64,000 nucleotides of DNA from Fimenecus sp045631225 (lineage in GTDB: Bacteria > Bacillota > Clostridia > Oscillospirales > Acutalibacteraceae). The stretch lies in assembly GCA_045631225.1 (NCBI GenBank), contig JAZQUG010000044.1, forward strand, positions 92,935 to 156,934, written 5' to 3'. Both the position numbers and the translations under genes were made by a program. Position 1 is the stretch's first letter, and the number at the start of each line of letters is the position of its first letter. The notes beneath the pieces were generated by a model. The model was given only the letters and a program-made list of their open reading frames with translations. It had not been told where the DNA came from and did not search any database. Below are positions 17,999 to 26,164 of the stretch, one piece after another.

Positions 17999-19138
17999 AT
18001 GTTACCTAAAAGAGTTTATACAAAAATAAATCTTGATAACATACAAAAGAATATGCAGACCGTCCGTCAGAAGTTTGGTGACGATATGATTATTTTAGGT
18101 ATCGTTAAAGCCAATGCTTATGGTCACGGTGCAGTTGAAGCTGCAAAGGCTCTTATTGAGTTTGGTGCAGGAATGCTCGGTGTTGCCGCTATTGACGAGG
18201 CAATTGAACTTCGTGAAAACGGAATTACAGCTCCTGTTCTCATTTTAGGACAGATTTTCCGTCAGGACTATGCTGCCGCCATCGAAAACGACATTACTTG
18301 TACAGTTATCGATATAGTTACTGCACAAGGACTTTCAAAAAAAGCACAGGAGCTTAGCAAGATAGCTAAGGTGCATATTAAAATTGATACAGGTATGGGA
18401 AGAATCGGTTTTCAGCCTGACGAAAATGGTGAAAAGCTTATAAAATCCATTTTTGCTCTTGATAACATCTTTGTTGAAGGTGCTTTCACTCACTTTGCAA
18501 ATGCCGATTCTGCTGATAAAACTTCTGCAAAATTACAGAAGAAAAAGTTCCTCGATTTTACCGATAAACTTATAAATGAAGGCTATAATTTTCAAATCCG
18601 TCATATGTATAACAGTGCTTCAGCGATGGAGCTTGACGGTTATGCAGGAGAAATGGTCCGTTGCGGAATAATGCTTTACGGACTTTATCCTTCAGACGAA
18701 ATGAACAAAGATTATAAGCTTTTCCCTGCATTAGAATTCAAGAGTCACATCTCATTCGTAAAAACAGTAGATAAAGGCTTCCCTATAAGTTACGGTTCAA
18801 CTTATGTTACTGATAAGAAAATGACAGTTGCAACAGTTCCCGTAGGTTATGGCGACGGATATCCAAGATATTTGTCAAACAAAGGCGAAGTGCTTGTTCA
18901 CGGTACACGATGCAAAATATTGGGCAGAGTGTGTATGGACCAGTTTATGATTGATGTTTCACATCTTGACAATGTGCAGATTGCTGACGAAGTAACTCTT
19001 GTAGGTACTGATGGAAATGAAACAATCACCGTTGAAGAGGTTTCAGATGCAGAATATCGTTTCAACTATGAATTCTGTTGTCTTATTACACCAAGAGTTC
19101 CAAGATTTTATATCAAAGACGGAAAAGTTATTGAATAA
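17999..19138 (+). CDS. alr: Alanine racemase
   Basis: The ATG at 17999 follows a TGAGG SD; an in-frame TTG two codons upstream is less likely. The 379-residue, PLP-dependent enzyme interconverts L- and D-alanine for peptidoglycan. The PLP lysine lies in VKANAYGHG (K37). Other signatures are HIKIDTGMGRIGF, RCGIMLYGL, PISYGSTY (the catalytic tyrosine region) and GRVCMDQFMID. Length is standard. It is a single gene ended by a strong hairpin and divergent from ktrB. Confidence 0.95.
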   Translation: MLPKRVYTKINLDNIQKNMQTVRQKFGDDMIILGIVKANAYGHGAVEAAKALIEFGAGMLGVAAIDEAIELRENGITAPVLILGQIFRQDYAAAIENDITCTVIDIVTAQGLSKKAQELSKIAKVHIKIDTGMGRIGFQPDENGEKLIKSIFALDNIFVEGAFTHFANADSADKTSAKLQKKKFLDFTDKLINEGYNFQIRHMYNSASAMELDGYAGEMVRCGIMLYGLYPSDEMNKDYKLFPALEFKSHISFVKTVDKGFPISYGSTYVTDKKMTVATVPVGYGDGYPRYLSNKGEVLVHGTRCKILGRVCMDQFMIDVSHLDNVQIADEVTLVGTDGNETITVEEVSDAEYRFNYEFCCLITPRVPRFYIKDGKVIE

Positions 19139-19155
19139 GTGCAATATTAAAAAAT

Positions 19156-19184
19156 AAACCCCATCATAAAGATGGGGTTTTGTT
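19156..19184. terminator. Terminator after alr, shared with the convergent membrane-protein gene
   Basis: Stem CCCCATC/GATGGGG with TT after it on the + strand and an A-rich left flank that gives a T run on the minus strand. Confidence 0.75.
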
Positions 19185-19195
19185 GTATTCTGTTA

Positions 19196-19690
19196 TTACA
19201 TCTGGAAAATTCCATATGTTATTGCTGACATTATGAATCCTGCAATAAGAACACCCAGTGCAATAATTGGTAATGAACGCTTAAATCTCATATCAAGAAG
19301 ACCGGCCATCAAGGCACCCGTCCAACCACCTGTTCCTGGAAGTGGAATTGCAACGAAAAGTAACAGTCCCCATGATTCATATTTCAAAACCTTTTCCTTG
19401 TTTTTTTCAGTCTTTGCTTCAAGCTTCAGAATGATTTTTTCAAAAAAACTAAACTTGCGTAAAAAATCAAAAATCTTTCTTATGAAAAGAATGATAAACG
19501 GAATCGGTAACATATTGCCAAAATAACAAATTAAAAACGCTTTGATAAAAGGAATTTCCATAAGTCTTGCAGCAATCATACCACCACGGCACTCCAGCAC
19601 TGGCATAAGAGATATTACAAAAGCCACAAGTTCCTCAGGAACCTTATCCTGCAAAAACATAGTTATTTCATTGACTAATGTTTCAACCAT
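19196..19690 (-). CDS. Small multidrug-export-type membrane protein (COG2426/PF06695-like)
   Basis: A 164-residue membrane protein with about four helices. Diagnostic-looking segments are LMPVLECRGGMIAA (about 28-41), FGNMLPIPFII, and VAIPLPGTGGWTGAL (about 113-127). They match the PF06695 family that borders the DedA/SNARE-associated group. The family name of small multidrug export protein is historical and the function unproven. It overlaps the Nudix gene by 8 bp, so the two are translationally coupled. Confidence 0.75.
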   Translation of the reverse strand: MVETLVNEITMFLQDKVPEELVAFVISLMPVLECRGGMIAARLMEIPFIKAFLICYFGNMLPIPFIILFIRKIFDFLRKFSFFEKIILKLEAKTEKNKEKVLKYESWGLLLFVAIPLPGTGGWTGALMAGLLDMRFKRSLPIIALGVLIAGFIMSAITYGIFQM

Positions 19691-20423
19691 TTGTTACCTC
19701 CATATTTAAAAGGTAGTCATTAGCTTTACGAAGCATTTGTTTATCATTAGGGAACTTAAGAGAATTCATCGCTTTATCAAACTTAAGCCAAAGATATTCC
19801 TCTATTTCCTCTTTTTGTATTATTGTTGCTGTGTCATCAGTAGTTGCGAGAAAAATCACAACCTGTTTTTCAATTCTACCTTGAATTGAATATTCTGAAC
19901 GGAATCTGAAATCAGGGAGAAAACGGATTCTTATACCTGCTTCTTCAAGAACCTCTCGATAAGCAGTTTCCTTTTCGTTCTCGCCTCTTTCAATATGACC
20001 TTTAGGGAATCCCCAGTTTGCACTTCTCTTGTTTTTTATAAGCAAAAATCTTGTTTCGCCATTTATTATGCGATAAACAATTGCACCACAAGAGCTTTCA
20101 TAAAGGCAACTTATTTCAAAACTACCCATAGGTTCAGCAAAAGCCACAGCATCCTCAATCTGATGAATGATAAAACGCTTACTTTTTGGTGCAACAACGA
20201 GAATTATTTCTCCTGTTTCTTTTCTTTTTATTGAAGCAATAACACGTCCTTCAAAAACACGGACTCTATGTGTTACGCCCATTATGTATGCACCCTTGAC
20301 AGGTGAATGTGGGTCCAATCCACTTTCCACATTACCAAAATTCAAATCATAAGAAAGATTTTTTTCTCTGTCAAAGTAGTGCATAGGTTTGGTAACGCGT
20401 ACCCTTACATACTTACCTAACAT
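19683..20423 (-). CDS. Pyrophosphatase-like domain fused to a Nudix hydrolase
   Basis: The C-terminal half (about 108-246) is a Nudix hydrolase with a full box at G142-I164 (G-x5-E-x7-REVLEEAGI). It is preceded by NKRSANWGFPKG, most like diadenosine tetraphosphate hydrolases, which cleave Ap4A-type nucleotides. The first 100 residues (V-R-V-x-V-T-K-P..YDLNFGNVESG...GAYIMGV..VFEGRVIA) resemble the small inorganic-pyrophosphatase-like proteins of Clostridia, normally separate genes of about 120 residues. I infer a fusion; whether the N-terminal domain is catalytic is unknown. It is first in an operon with the membrane protein. Confidence 0.75.
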   Translation of the reverse strand: MLGKYVRVRVTKPMHYFDREKNLSYDLNFGNVESGLDPHSPVKGAYIMGVTHRVRVFEGRVIASIKRKETGEIILVVAPKSKRFIIHQIEDAVAFAEPMGSFEISCLYESSCGAIVYRIINGETRFLLIKNKRSANWGFPKGHIERGENEKETAYREVLEEAGIRIRFLPDFRFRSEYSIQGRIEKQVVIFLATTDDTATIIQKEEIEEYLWLKFDKAMNSLKFPNDKQMLRKANDYLLNMEVTNG

Positions 20424-20564
20424 ATATCTCTACTCCCGAATACAGTTGATGCGTTTCCATCAACAAAAACTAAAACTAGTTACAATTATACATATTTTTC
20501 TTGCATCTTGCAAGTAGTAGAGAAATAAATCTTATATTTTCTTTTAAAATTTATATAAAAATTA

Positions 20565-20593
20565 TTGTGATTTTCAACATAATGTTGTAAAAT
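20565..20593 (+). promoter_or_regulatory. Promoter of the LCP gene
   Basis: TTGTGA (20565-20570) and TAAAAT (20588-20593) are 17 bp apart, with an AAGGAG SD just before the ATG at 20632. Confidence 0.5.
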
Positions 20594-20631
20594 GTATAAG
20601 TTAGTATAAACAAAGAGTAAGGAGTATTAAA

Positions 20632-21912
20632 ATGGCTGATAATCAGTTTAGCAATTCAAACGACGAATTTGAAGATATATTCAGCAACAGAAATAAATCT
20701 GACGAATTTGAAGATGTTTACAGTAGTTCGGGAAAATCCGACGAATTTGAAGATATATCGTCAGGTGCTGAAGATTTTGAAAATGAATTCAGCAGAGAAG
20801 TAGAACAGGCTTTTCAGGTAAAATACAATAGTGCTGTCGAAAACCGTCGTCGTCAGGAAATACAATATAACAATGTAAGCGAAGTATATGGTGACCTTGC
20901 AACAGATGAGCCCCGTCGTAAAAAGAAGGAAAAGAAAAGACATCCGATAAGAAACACAATCATTACTCTTCTTTGTATTACCATTGTTGGTCTCTCGTGT
21001 GTAGGTATTTTCGGATATCAGAAAATCAACAATCTTCTCTCATCATTTGATACGGAGGAGCAATTAACTGACAATGCATTTATGAATGCTGCTGACCTTA
21101 CAAAATATCCCGACCAGATTAATGTGCTGCTTGTAGGTGTCGATGCTCGTGAAGGTGAAATTGCCTCCCGTTCTGACACAATGATGCTTGTAACACTCGA
21201 TAACAAGAATAAACAGATTAAACTTACATCATTCTTGCGCGACTCTTTCGTTGAAATTGCCGGTCGTAATTACTGGTCAAAGCTCAACTCAGCATATTTC
21301 CGTGGTGGAATCCAGACACTTTCTGATACACTTGAGTTGAACTTTAAGGTTGATGTTCAATATTATGCTCTCGTTGACTTTGAAATTTTCACAACAATAG
21401 TTGACTCAATCGGTGGTATTAATGTGGATGTTACCGAAAGAGAAAGCTATTATACTTACCATTCAGGTAGCGTAAATGTTCCTGTCAGAATCGAAGCAGG
21501 TGAAGACGTTCTTCTCAATGGCGAACAGGCTTTATGGTACAGCAGAATCCGTTACCTTGATTCCGATTTCCACAGAACACAGCGTCAGAGAAAGGTTATT
21601 ACTGCTATTGTTGAAAAAGCATCTAAAATGAGCATCACTGAACTCTACGCTCTTGCAGAGGAAATCATTCCTCTTGTCAAAACAAATATGTCATCTAATG
21701 AGATAATGAGTTTAGGTCTTGCATCTGTTAAGAATAAGGTTTATTCCTACCCTATCATTCAGCACCAGATTCCTGCCGATGGCACATGGTCTGATAAAAA
21801 TATTCAGGGTGTTGGTGCAAGTCTTGTAATGGATATCCCTTTAAATCAACAACTTCTTCATTCTTTCCTTTCCGAAAAACAGGAAATACCAACTGAGGAA
21901 ACATCAAACTAA
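20632..21912 (+). CDS. LytR-CpsA-Psr (LCP) family cell-wall polymer ligase
   Basis: The 426-residue protein has a long charged cytoplasmic tail, one membrane helix (about 109-128) after a KKKEKKRH stop-transfer cluster, and an external LCP domain. LCP hallmarks are VLLVGVDAREG (about 165-175), SRSDTMMLVTLD, SFLRDSFVEI and the arginine-rich SRIRYLDSDFHRTQRQR. The family attaches teichoic acids or capsular glycans from lipid carriers to peptidoglycan. The tail (residues 11-56) contains three imperfect 13-residue repeats based on SDEFED, which is unusual. The GH51 gene follows 29 bp downstream. Confidence 0.9.
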   Translation: MADNQFSNSNDEFEDIFSNRNKSDEFEDVYSSSGKSDEFEDISSGAEDFENEFSREVEQAFQVKYNSAVENRRRQEIQYNNVSEVYGDLATDEPRRKKKEKKRHPIRNTIITLLCITIVGLSCVGIFGYQKINNLLSSFDTEEQLTDNAFMNAADLTKYPDQINVLLVGVDAREGEIASRSDTMMLVTLDNKNKQIKLTSFLRDSFVEIAGRNYWSKLNSAYFRGGIQTLSDTLELNFKVDVQYYALVDFEIFTTIVDSIGGINVDVTERESYYTYHSGSVNVPVRIEAGEDVLLNGEQALWYSRIRYLDSDFHRTQRQRKVITAIVEKASKMSITELYALAEEIIPLVKTNMSSNEIMSLGLASVKNKVYSYPIIQHQIPADGTWSDKNIQGVGASLVMDIPLNQQLLHSFLSEKQEIPTEETSN

Positions 21913-21941
21913 TCTTAGTTCTTTAAGGAGAATAATTTATT

Positions 21942-23441
21942 ATGAAAAAAGCAAAGATGTCACTTGTATCTGAATTTACAAGTGCTAAAATTGACGACAG
22001 AATTTTCGGTTCCTTTATTGAACATTTAGGTCGTGCCGTTTATGGCGGTATTTATGAGCCTGACCATCCGACTGCTGACGAAAACGGCTTCAGACAGGAT
22101 GTTATTGAAAAGGTAAAAAAACTCAATGTTCCTATTGTCCGTTATCCCGGTGGCAACTTTGTTTCGGGATATAATTGGGAAGATGGTGTTGGTCCTAAAG
22201 AACTTCGTCCTAAAAAGCTTGAACTTGCCTGGGGCGTTACTGAGCCTAACCTCTTTGGCACAAACGAATTCGTAACATGGTGTAGAAAAGCAAATACTGA
22301 ACCTATGATGGCTGTTAATTTAGGTCTTCGTGGTCCTGAGGAAGCAAGAAATCTTGTTGAATATTGCAACCATAAGAGTGGTAGTTATTGGAGCGACCTC
22401 CGTCGTTCACATGGTTATGAAGAGCCTCATAATGTTAAACTCTGGTGTCTTGGCAACGAAATGGACGGTGACTGGCAGATTGGTCACAAAACTGCATATG
22501 AATACGGCAGAACAGCAAGTGAAGCAGCAAAGGTTATGAAATGGACAGACAACTCAATCGAAACTATCCTTTGCGGTAGTGCAAGCAGAGATATGCATAC
22601 TTTTGGTGAATGGGAAGCAACTACTCTCGACTTGGCTTATGACAAAGTTGACTACCTTTCACTCCACATTTATTTTGATAATCGTTCAGATGACACACCT
22701 TCTTTCCTTGCAAAGAGTATGAAGATGGATGAATTTATCAAATCTGTTGTCTGCATCTGTGACTATATTAAAGCTAAGAAACGCTCAAAGCACACAATCA
22801 ACCTTTCATTTGACGAATGGAATGTGTGGTATCATTCAAATGGTGTTCATGTTGACAAATGGTGTACAGCACCTCATCAGCTTGAAGACATTTATAATTT
22901 CGAAGATGCTCTTTTAGTTGCTCTTATGCTTATAACACTTCTTAAAAACGCTGACAGAGTTAAAATTGCTTGTCTTGCACAGCTTGTAAATGTTATTGCA
23001 CCTATTATGGCTGAAAATGGTGGAGCTTGTTGGGAACAGACAATTTTCTATCCGTTTATGCACCTTTCAAATTATGGTCGTGGATACACTCTTGATTCAA
23101 GAGTTATTTCTCCGAAGCATGATACAAAGGAATTTACTGATGTTCCTGATATTGAATCAATCGCTACACTCAGTGAAGATAAAGAAAGCCTTACAATTTT
23201 TGCAGTAAACAGAAATATGGATGAAAACGTTCTTTTTGATGTTTCACTTCTTGACTTTGAAAACTTTGAAGTAATTGAACAGATTGAAATGAGTGGCTTT
23301 GATATTAAGGCTGAAAACAGTGCTATTGCAACTCCTGTTAAGCCATTTAAGGTAGAAAACTCACAGTTCGATGGCAAAACTCTTACAGTTGACCTTAAAC
23401 CACTTTCATGGAATGTAATAAGACTTGCAAAAAGGAAATAA
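21942..23441 (+). CDS. abfA: Intracellular GH51 alpha-N-arabinofuranosidase
   Basis: The 499-residue cytoplasmic enzyme releases terminal L-arabinofuranose from arabino-oligosaccharides. Seen are FGSFIEHLGRAVYGGIYEP (N-terminal signature), RYPGGNFVSGYNWEDG, the acid/base in LWCLGNEMDG (E173) and the nucleophile in LSFDEWNVWY (E292). The C-terminal beta-sandwich ends at LKPLSWNVIRL, as in characterised GH51 enzymes. Length is standard. It lacks a signal peptide, unlike the GH51-like protein at the left edge, so the two could act in succession outside and inside the cell. Confidence 0.95.
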   Translation: MKKAKMSLVSEFTSAKIDDRIFGSFIEHLGRAVYGGIYEPDHPTADENGFRQDVIEKVKKLNVPIVRYPGGNFVSGYNWEDGVGPKELRPKKLELAWGVTEPNLFGTNEFVTWCRKANTEPMMAVNLGLRGPEEARNLVEYCNHKSGSYWSDLRRSHGYEEPHNVKLWCLGNEMDGDWQIGHKTAYEYGRTASEAAKVMKWTDNSIETILCGSASRDMHTFGEWEATTLDLAYDKVDYLSLHIYFDNRSDDTPSFLAKSMKMDEFIKSVVCICDYIKAKKRSKHTINLSFDEWNVWYHSNGVHVDKWCTAPHQLEDIYNFEDALLVALMLITLLKNADRVKIACLAQLVNVIAPIMAENGGACWEQTIFYPFMHLSNYGRGYTLDSRVISPKHDTKEFTDVPDIESIATLSEDKESLTIFAVNRNMDENVLFDVSLLDFENFEVIEQIEMSGFDIKAENSAIATPVKPFKVENSQFDGKTLTVDLKPLSWNVIRLAKRK

Positions 23442-23489
23442 TTGTAGTACAATAGATTGAGATATCGATAAAAATGAAAGAGTGATTTT

Positions 23490-24263
23490 ATGGCTGTTAA
23501 ATGTCCTGAATGCGGACACACACTTAAAATATGGAATTTTAAAGCAGAGTGCCCTAAATGTGGTGTAAACATACCAAACCACCAGTGGGAAAAGAGACTT
23601 AATGACGATGCTGATTTTGCTGAACACGCTTTTGCAAAGTTTCACTATAAATTTCAGAACTTCAAGTCTGCAGTTGCCGGTTCAAAGCTTCGTATAGCTC
23701 GTCTTGTGCTTACTTTTGCACCGCTTATTGCACTTGTTCTTCCACTTTATGATTACAAACTTAATCTTCCTTTTAATCAAAGTGAAAATTCAGTTTCATT
23801 CCTTACATTTATTCTTGACTACCTTCTCAAAACTGATATCGGCAGTGTAATTTCACTTATGGGTGGTGAGGTTTTAGGAACAGCAGCAACAATGGTTGTT
23901 ATTGCTTGTGTGCTTATGCTCCTTGCAGTTGTATTCGGTGTTCTTAACTTCTTCGTGTTACTTATTGCAGGTATCAAGATGAAATATGTTTTCAACATTG
24001 TTCTTAATGTTCTTGCTACTGCTTGTTGGGCATTTGCAGCTGTATTCTTCACACAGTTCACTTCTGCTTGTGAAGCTCTCGGTGGCGGAATCATTACTGA
24101 ATGTAGCCTTGGATTTGGTTTTATCGTAGGTTGTGTTCTTTTCCTTGTAAATGTTACAATGAATGTTATTGTTGGCAAGGGTCTTAAGAAGCAGCTCGAG
24201 GAACAGCCATCATTAGACGAATTTGTGGCAAACGAAATCGCAGAACTCCGAAAACAAGCATAA
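23490..24263 (+). CDS. Zinc-ribbon membrane protein, unknown function (paralogue of the 5883 gene)
   Basis: The 257-residue product opens with a zinc ribbon (CPECG at about 5-9, CPKCG at about 21-25). A short amphipathic linker ending in LRIARLVLTFAPL follows, then about four membrane helices and a charged C-terminal tail. It shares the ribbon, the RLxxD element and the LxIARxxLxFxPL element with the protein encoded at 5883, so the two are clearly related. Both follow a carbohydrate-uptake or glycosidase gene on the same strand. The function is unknown. Confidence 0.75.
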   Translation: MAVKCPECGHTLKIWNFKAECPKCGVNIPNHQWEKRLNDDADFAEHAFAKFHYKFQNFKSAVAGSKLRIARLVLTFAPLIALVLPLYDYKLNLPFNQSENSVSFLTFILDYLLKTDIGSVISLMGGEVLGTAATMVVIACVLMLLAVVFGVLNFFVLLIAGIKMKYVFNIVLNVLATACWAFAAVFFTQFTSACEALGGGIITECSLGFGFIVGCVLFLVNVTMNVIVGKGLKKQLEEQPSLDEFVANEIAELRKQA

Positions 24264-24285
24264 AATCATTTCATAAAATATTTTG

Positions 24286-24318
24286 TCCCTCTCATAGGTT
24301 ATATGGGAGGGATTTTTT
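24286..24318 (+). terminator. Terminator-like hairpin that also buries the deacetylase SD
   Basis: TCCCTCTCAT (24286-24295) pairs with ATGGGAGGGA (24303-24312), 10 bp with one G-T pair and a 7-nt loop, followed by six T residues. The 3' arm is the GGAGG SD of the gene starting at 24319. Confidence 0.65.
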
Positions 24319-25077
24319 ATGTGGATGAAAACTGTTTCAGGAAGAAAAACTATGGGTGTGATGTCAATTCTTCTTGCAATCGTTATGATGCTCGGACTTA
24401 TTGCGGGAAAATATGTATCCTCTGCGTCGACACAAAGAAAATTGCCGATTTATTCTGTACAGACTGATAAAAAGCAAATCGCAATCACATTTGATGCTGC
24501 ATGGACAAATCAGGATACTGAACAGCTTGTCCGGATTCTTAAAAAGCACAATGCAAAAGCAACATTTTTTATTGTTGGAGATTGGGCAGAGAAATTTCCT
24601 GAAAGTGTCAAAGCCTTTTACAACGCCGGTCATACAATAGCAAATCATTCCGATACTCACAAAGCCTTTTCGAAATGCTCACGAGAAGAAATACAAGAAG
24701 AAATAGTAAACTGTAACAAGAAGATTGAATCAATTACTGGAAATAAAGTAACTTTATTAAGAGCACCGTCAGGTGATTACACTGACCAAAGTCTTGAGGT
24801 TGCAAAATCTCTTGAAATGCAGACTATACAATGGAATGTTGACAGCTTGGACTATACAGGTCTATCCGTTGACGAAATTGTACAAAGAGTCGTATCTCGA
24901 ATTGAAAATGGTTCAATTGTACTATTCCATAACGGTGTTGAAAACACAGCAAAAGCACTTGATGTGACTCTCACACAGCTTTCAGCACAAGGTTATTCCT
25001 TTGTTTCTGTTGAGGATTTAATATATAAAGATAATTATTACCTTGACCACACAGGAAAGCAACATAAAAACATATGA
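24319..25077 (+). CDS. Polysaccharide deacetylase (NodB domain), membrane-anchored
   Basis: A 252-residue protein with an N-terminal membrane helix (about 12-32) and an external NodB domain that removes acetyl groups from peptidoglycan or other glycans. Motif 1 reads TFDAAW (57-62) in place of TFDDG, so the second, metal-binding Asp is Ala. Motif 2 HSDTH (110-114) and motif 3 RAPSGDY are intact. The last motif is VLFHNG, not VLxHD. The pattern resembles the PdaB/YlxY-like branch, some of whose members have weak or unknown activity. Its SD lies inside a terminator-like hairpin. A good terminator follows the stop. Confidence 0.82.
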   Translation: MWMKTVSGRKTMGVMSILLAIVMMLGLIAGKYVSSASTQRKLPIYSVQTDKKQIAITFDAAWTNQDTEQLVRILKKHNAKATFFIVGDWAEKFPESVKAFYNAGHTIANHSDTHKAFSKCSREEIQEEIVNCNKKIESITGNKVTLLRAPSGDYTDQSLEVAKSLEMQTIQWNVDSLDYTGLSVDEIVQRVVSRIENGSIVLFHNGVENTAKALDVTLTQLSAQGYSFVSVEDLIYKDNYYLDHTGKQHKNI

Positions 25078-25082
25078 TATCT

Positions 25083-25117
25083 GAGGATAGAGTTTTCTCT
25101 CTATCCTCATTTTCTTT
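25083..25117 (+). terminator. Terminator after the deacetylase gene
   Basis: Stem GAGGATAGAG/CTCTATCCTC with a 6-nt loop followed by ATTTTCTTTT. Confidence 0.8.
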
Positions 25118-25195
25118 TATTACAACTTGTAACTTTTTTGTCATTATACTGTGACTTACCTTTTTACATCACATATGGTACACTTATATAGGGAA

Positions 25196-25224
25196 TTGTC
25201 GTTTTATAATCATATAGATATAAT
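25196..25224 (+). promoter_or_regulatory. Promoter of the UbiA-family gene
   Basis: TTGTCG (25196-25201) and TATAAT (25219-25224) with a 17-bp spacer, about 30 bp before the ATG at 25257. Confidence 0.55.
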
Positions 25225-25256
25225 TATGTTTATTTTTTAAGGGATTTTGTTGGTTT

Positions 25257-26150
25257 ATGAAAAAGTATTTTAAACTTCTAAGAGTAAAAAACTATATAAA
25301 AAACTTACTGATATTACTCCCTGTTTTATTCGGCAAGCATCTTTTTGATGCTGATTTTTTACCGGATATGATATGGAGTTTTATTGCTTTTTCTGCACTT
25401 TCTTCAGCTGTGTACATTTTCAATGATTTGTGCGATTGCAATCGTGATATTAATCATCCCGTAAAGTGCAAAAGACCTATTGCAAGTGGTGATGTTTCAA
25501 AGAAAACTGCAATCATACTGATTTTTGTTATGATAGCAATCTGTATTGTTACCAACTATTTCGCATGTGGTCTTAATGGTGAAGCATGGACACTTCTGCT
25601 TTTATACCTTATACAGAATGTTTTGTACAGCCTTATTCTGAAAAAAGTGCCAATTATTGATATTGCAATTATTGCCTTTGGTTTTTTAATTAGAGTCTTT
25701 TATGGTTCTGCAATATCAGGCGTCAGTGTTTCTAAATGGCTTTATCTTACCATTATTGCAATTTCTTTCTATATTGGATTCGGTAAAAGACGAAATGAAC
25801 TTGCTATGGCTGAAAAAGACAAAACAAGACCTGTTTTAGAGCACTACACATATAGTTTCCTTGATAAAAACATGTACGTATGCTCTGCTCTTACAATCGT
25901 ATTTTATTCTCTTTGGAGCATGGGGGATACTACCATTACACTTCTTGGTAAAAATGCACTTGTATGGACTGTGCCTCTTGTCATTCTCATTTGCATAGCA
26001 TATAGCCTTTCCGTAGAAAAAAGTAATGTTGATGACCCTGTTGATATTTTATTTGAAAACAAATTTTTACTTGCATTGATAATTGTGTATGGTATCTCTG
26101 TTATTGACATTGTATACTTAAATCTCATCTCAAAAATATTTCTGAAATGA
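25257..26150 (+). CDS. UbiA-family prenyltransferase, decaprenyl-phosphate phosphoribosyltransferase-like
   Basis: The 297-residue polytopic protein has the UbiA prenyl-phosphate motif as NDLCDCNRDINHP (about 57-69). It also has GFGKRRNELAMAE (about 178-190), which fits the DPPR-synthase subgroup rather than quinone or heme prenyltransferases. DPPR synthases load phosphoribose on a polyprenyl phosphate, the first step toward lipid-linked arabinofuranose or ribofuranose for surface glycans. The next gene, a membrane glycosyltransferase-like reading frame, is broken, so the pathway may be dying here. No epimerase partner is in the window. Confidence 0.78.
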   Translation: MKKYFKLLRVKNYIKNLLILLPVLFGKHLFDADFLPDMIWSFIAFSALSSAVYIFNDLCDCNRDINHPVKCKRPIASGDVSKKTAIILIFVMIAICIVTNYFACGLNGEAWTLLLLYLIQNVLYSLILKKVPIIDIAIIAFGFLIRVFYGSAISGVSVSKWLYLTIIAISFYIGFGKRRNELAMAEKDKTRPVLEHYTYSFLDKNMYVCSALTIVFYSLWSMGDTTITLLGKNALVWTVPLVILICIAYSLSVEKSNVDDPVDILFENKFLLALIIVYGISVIDIVYLNLISKIFLK

Positions 26151-26164
26151 AAGGGTGTATTAAG

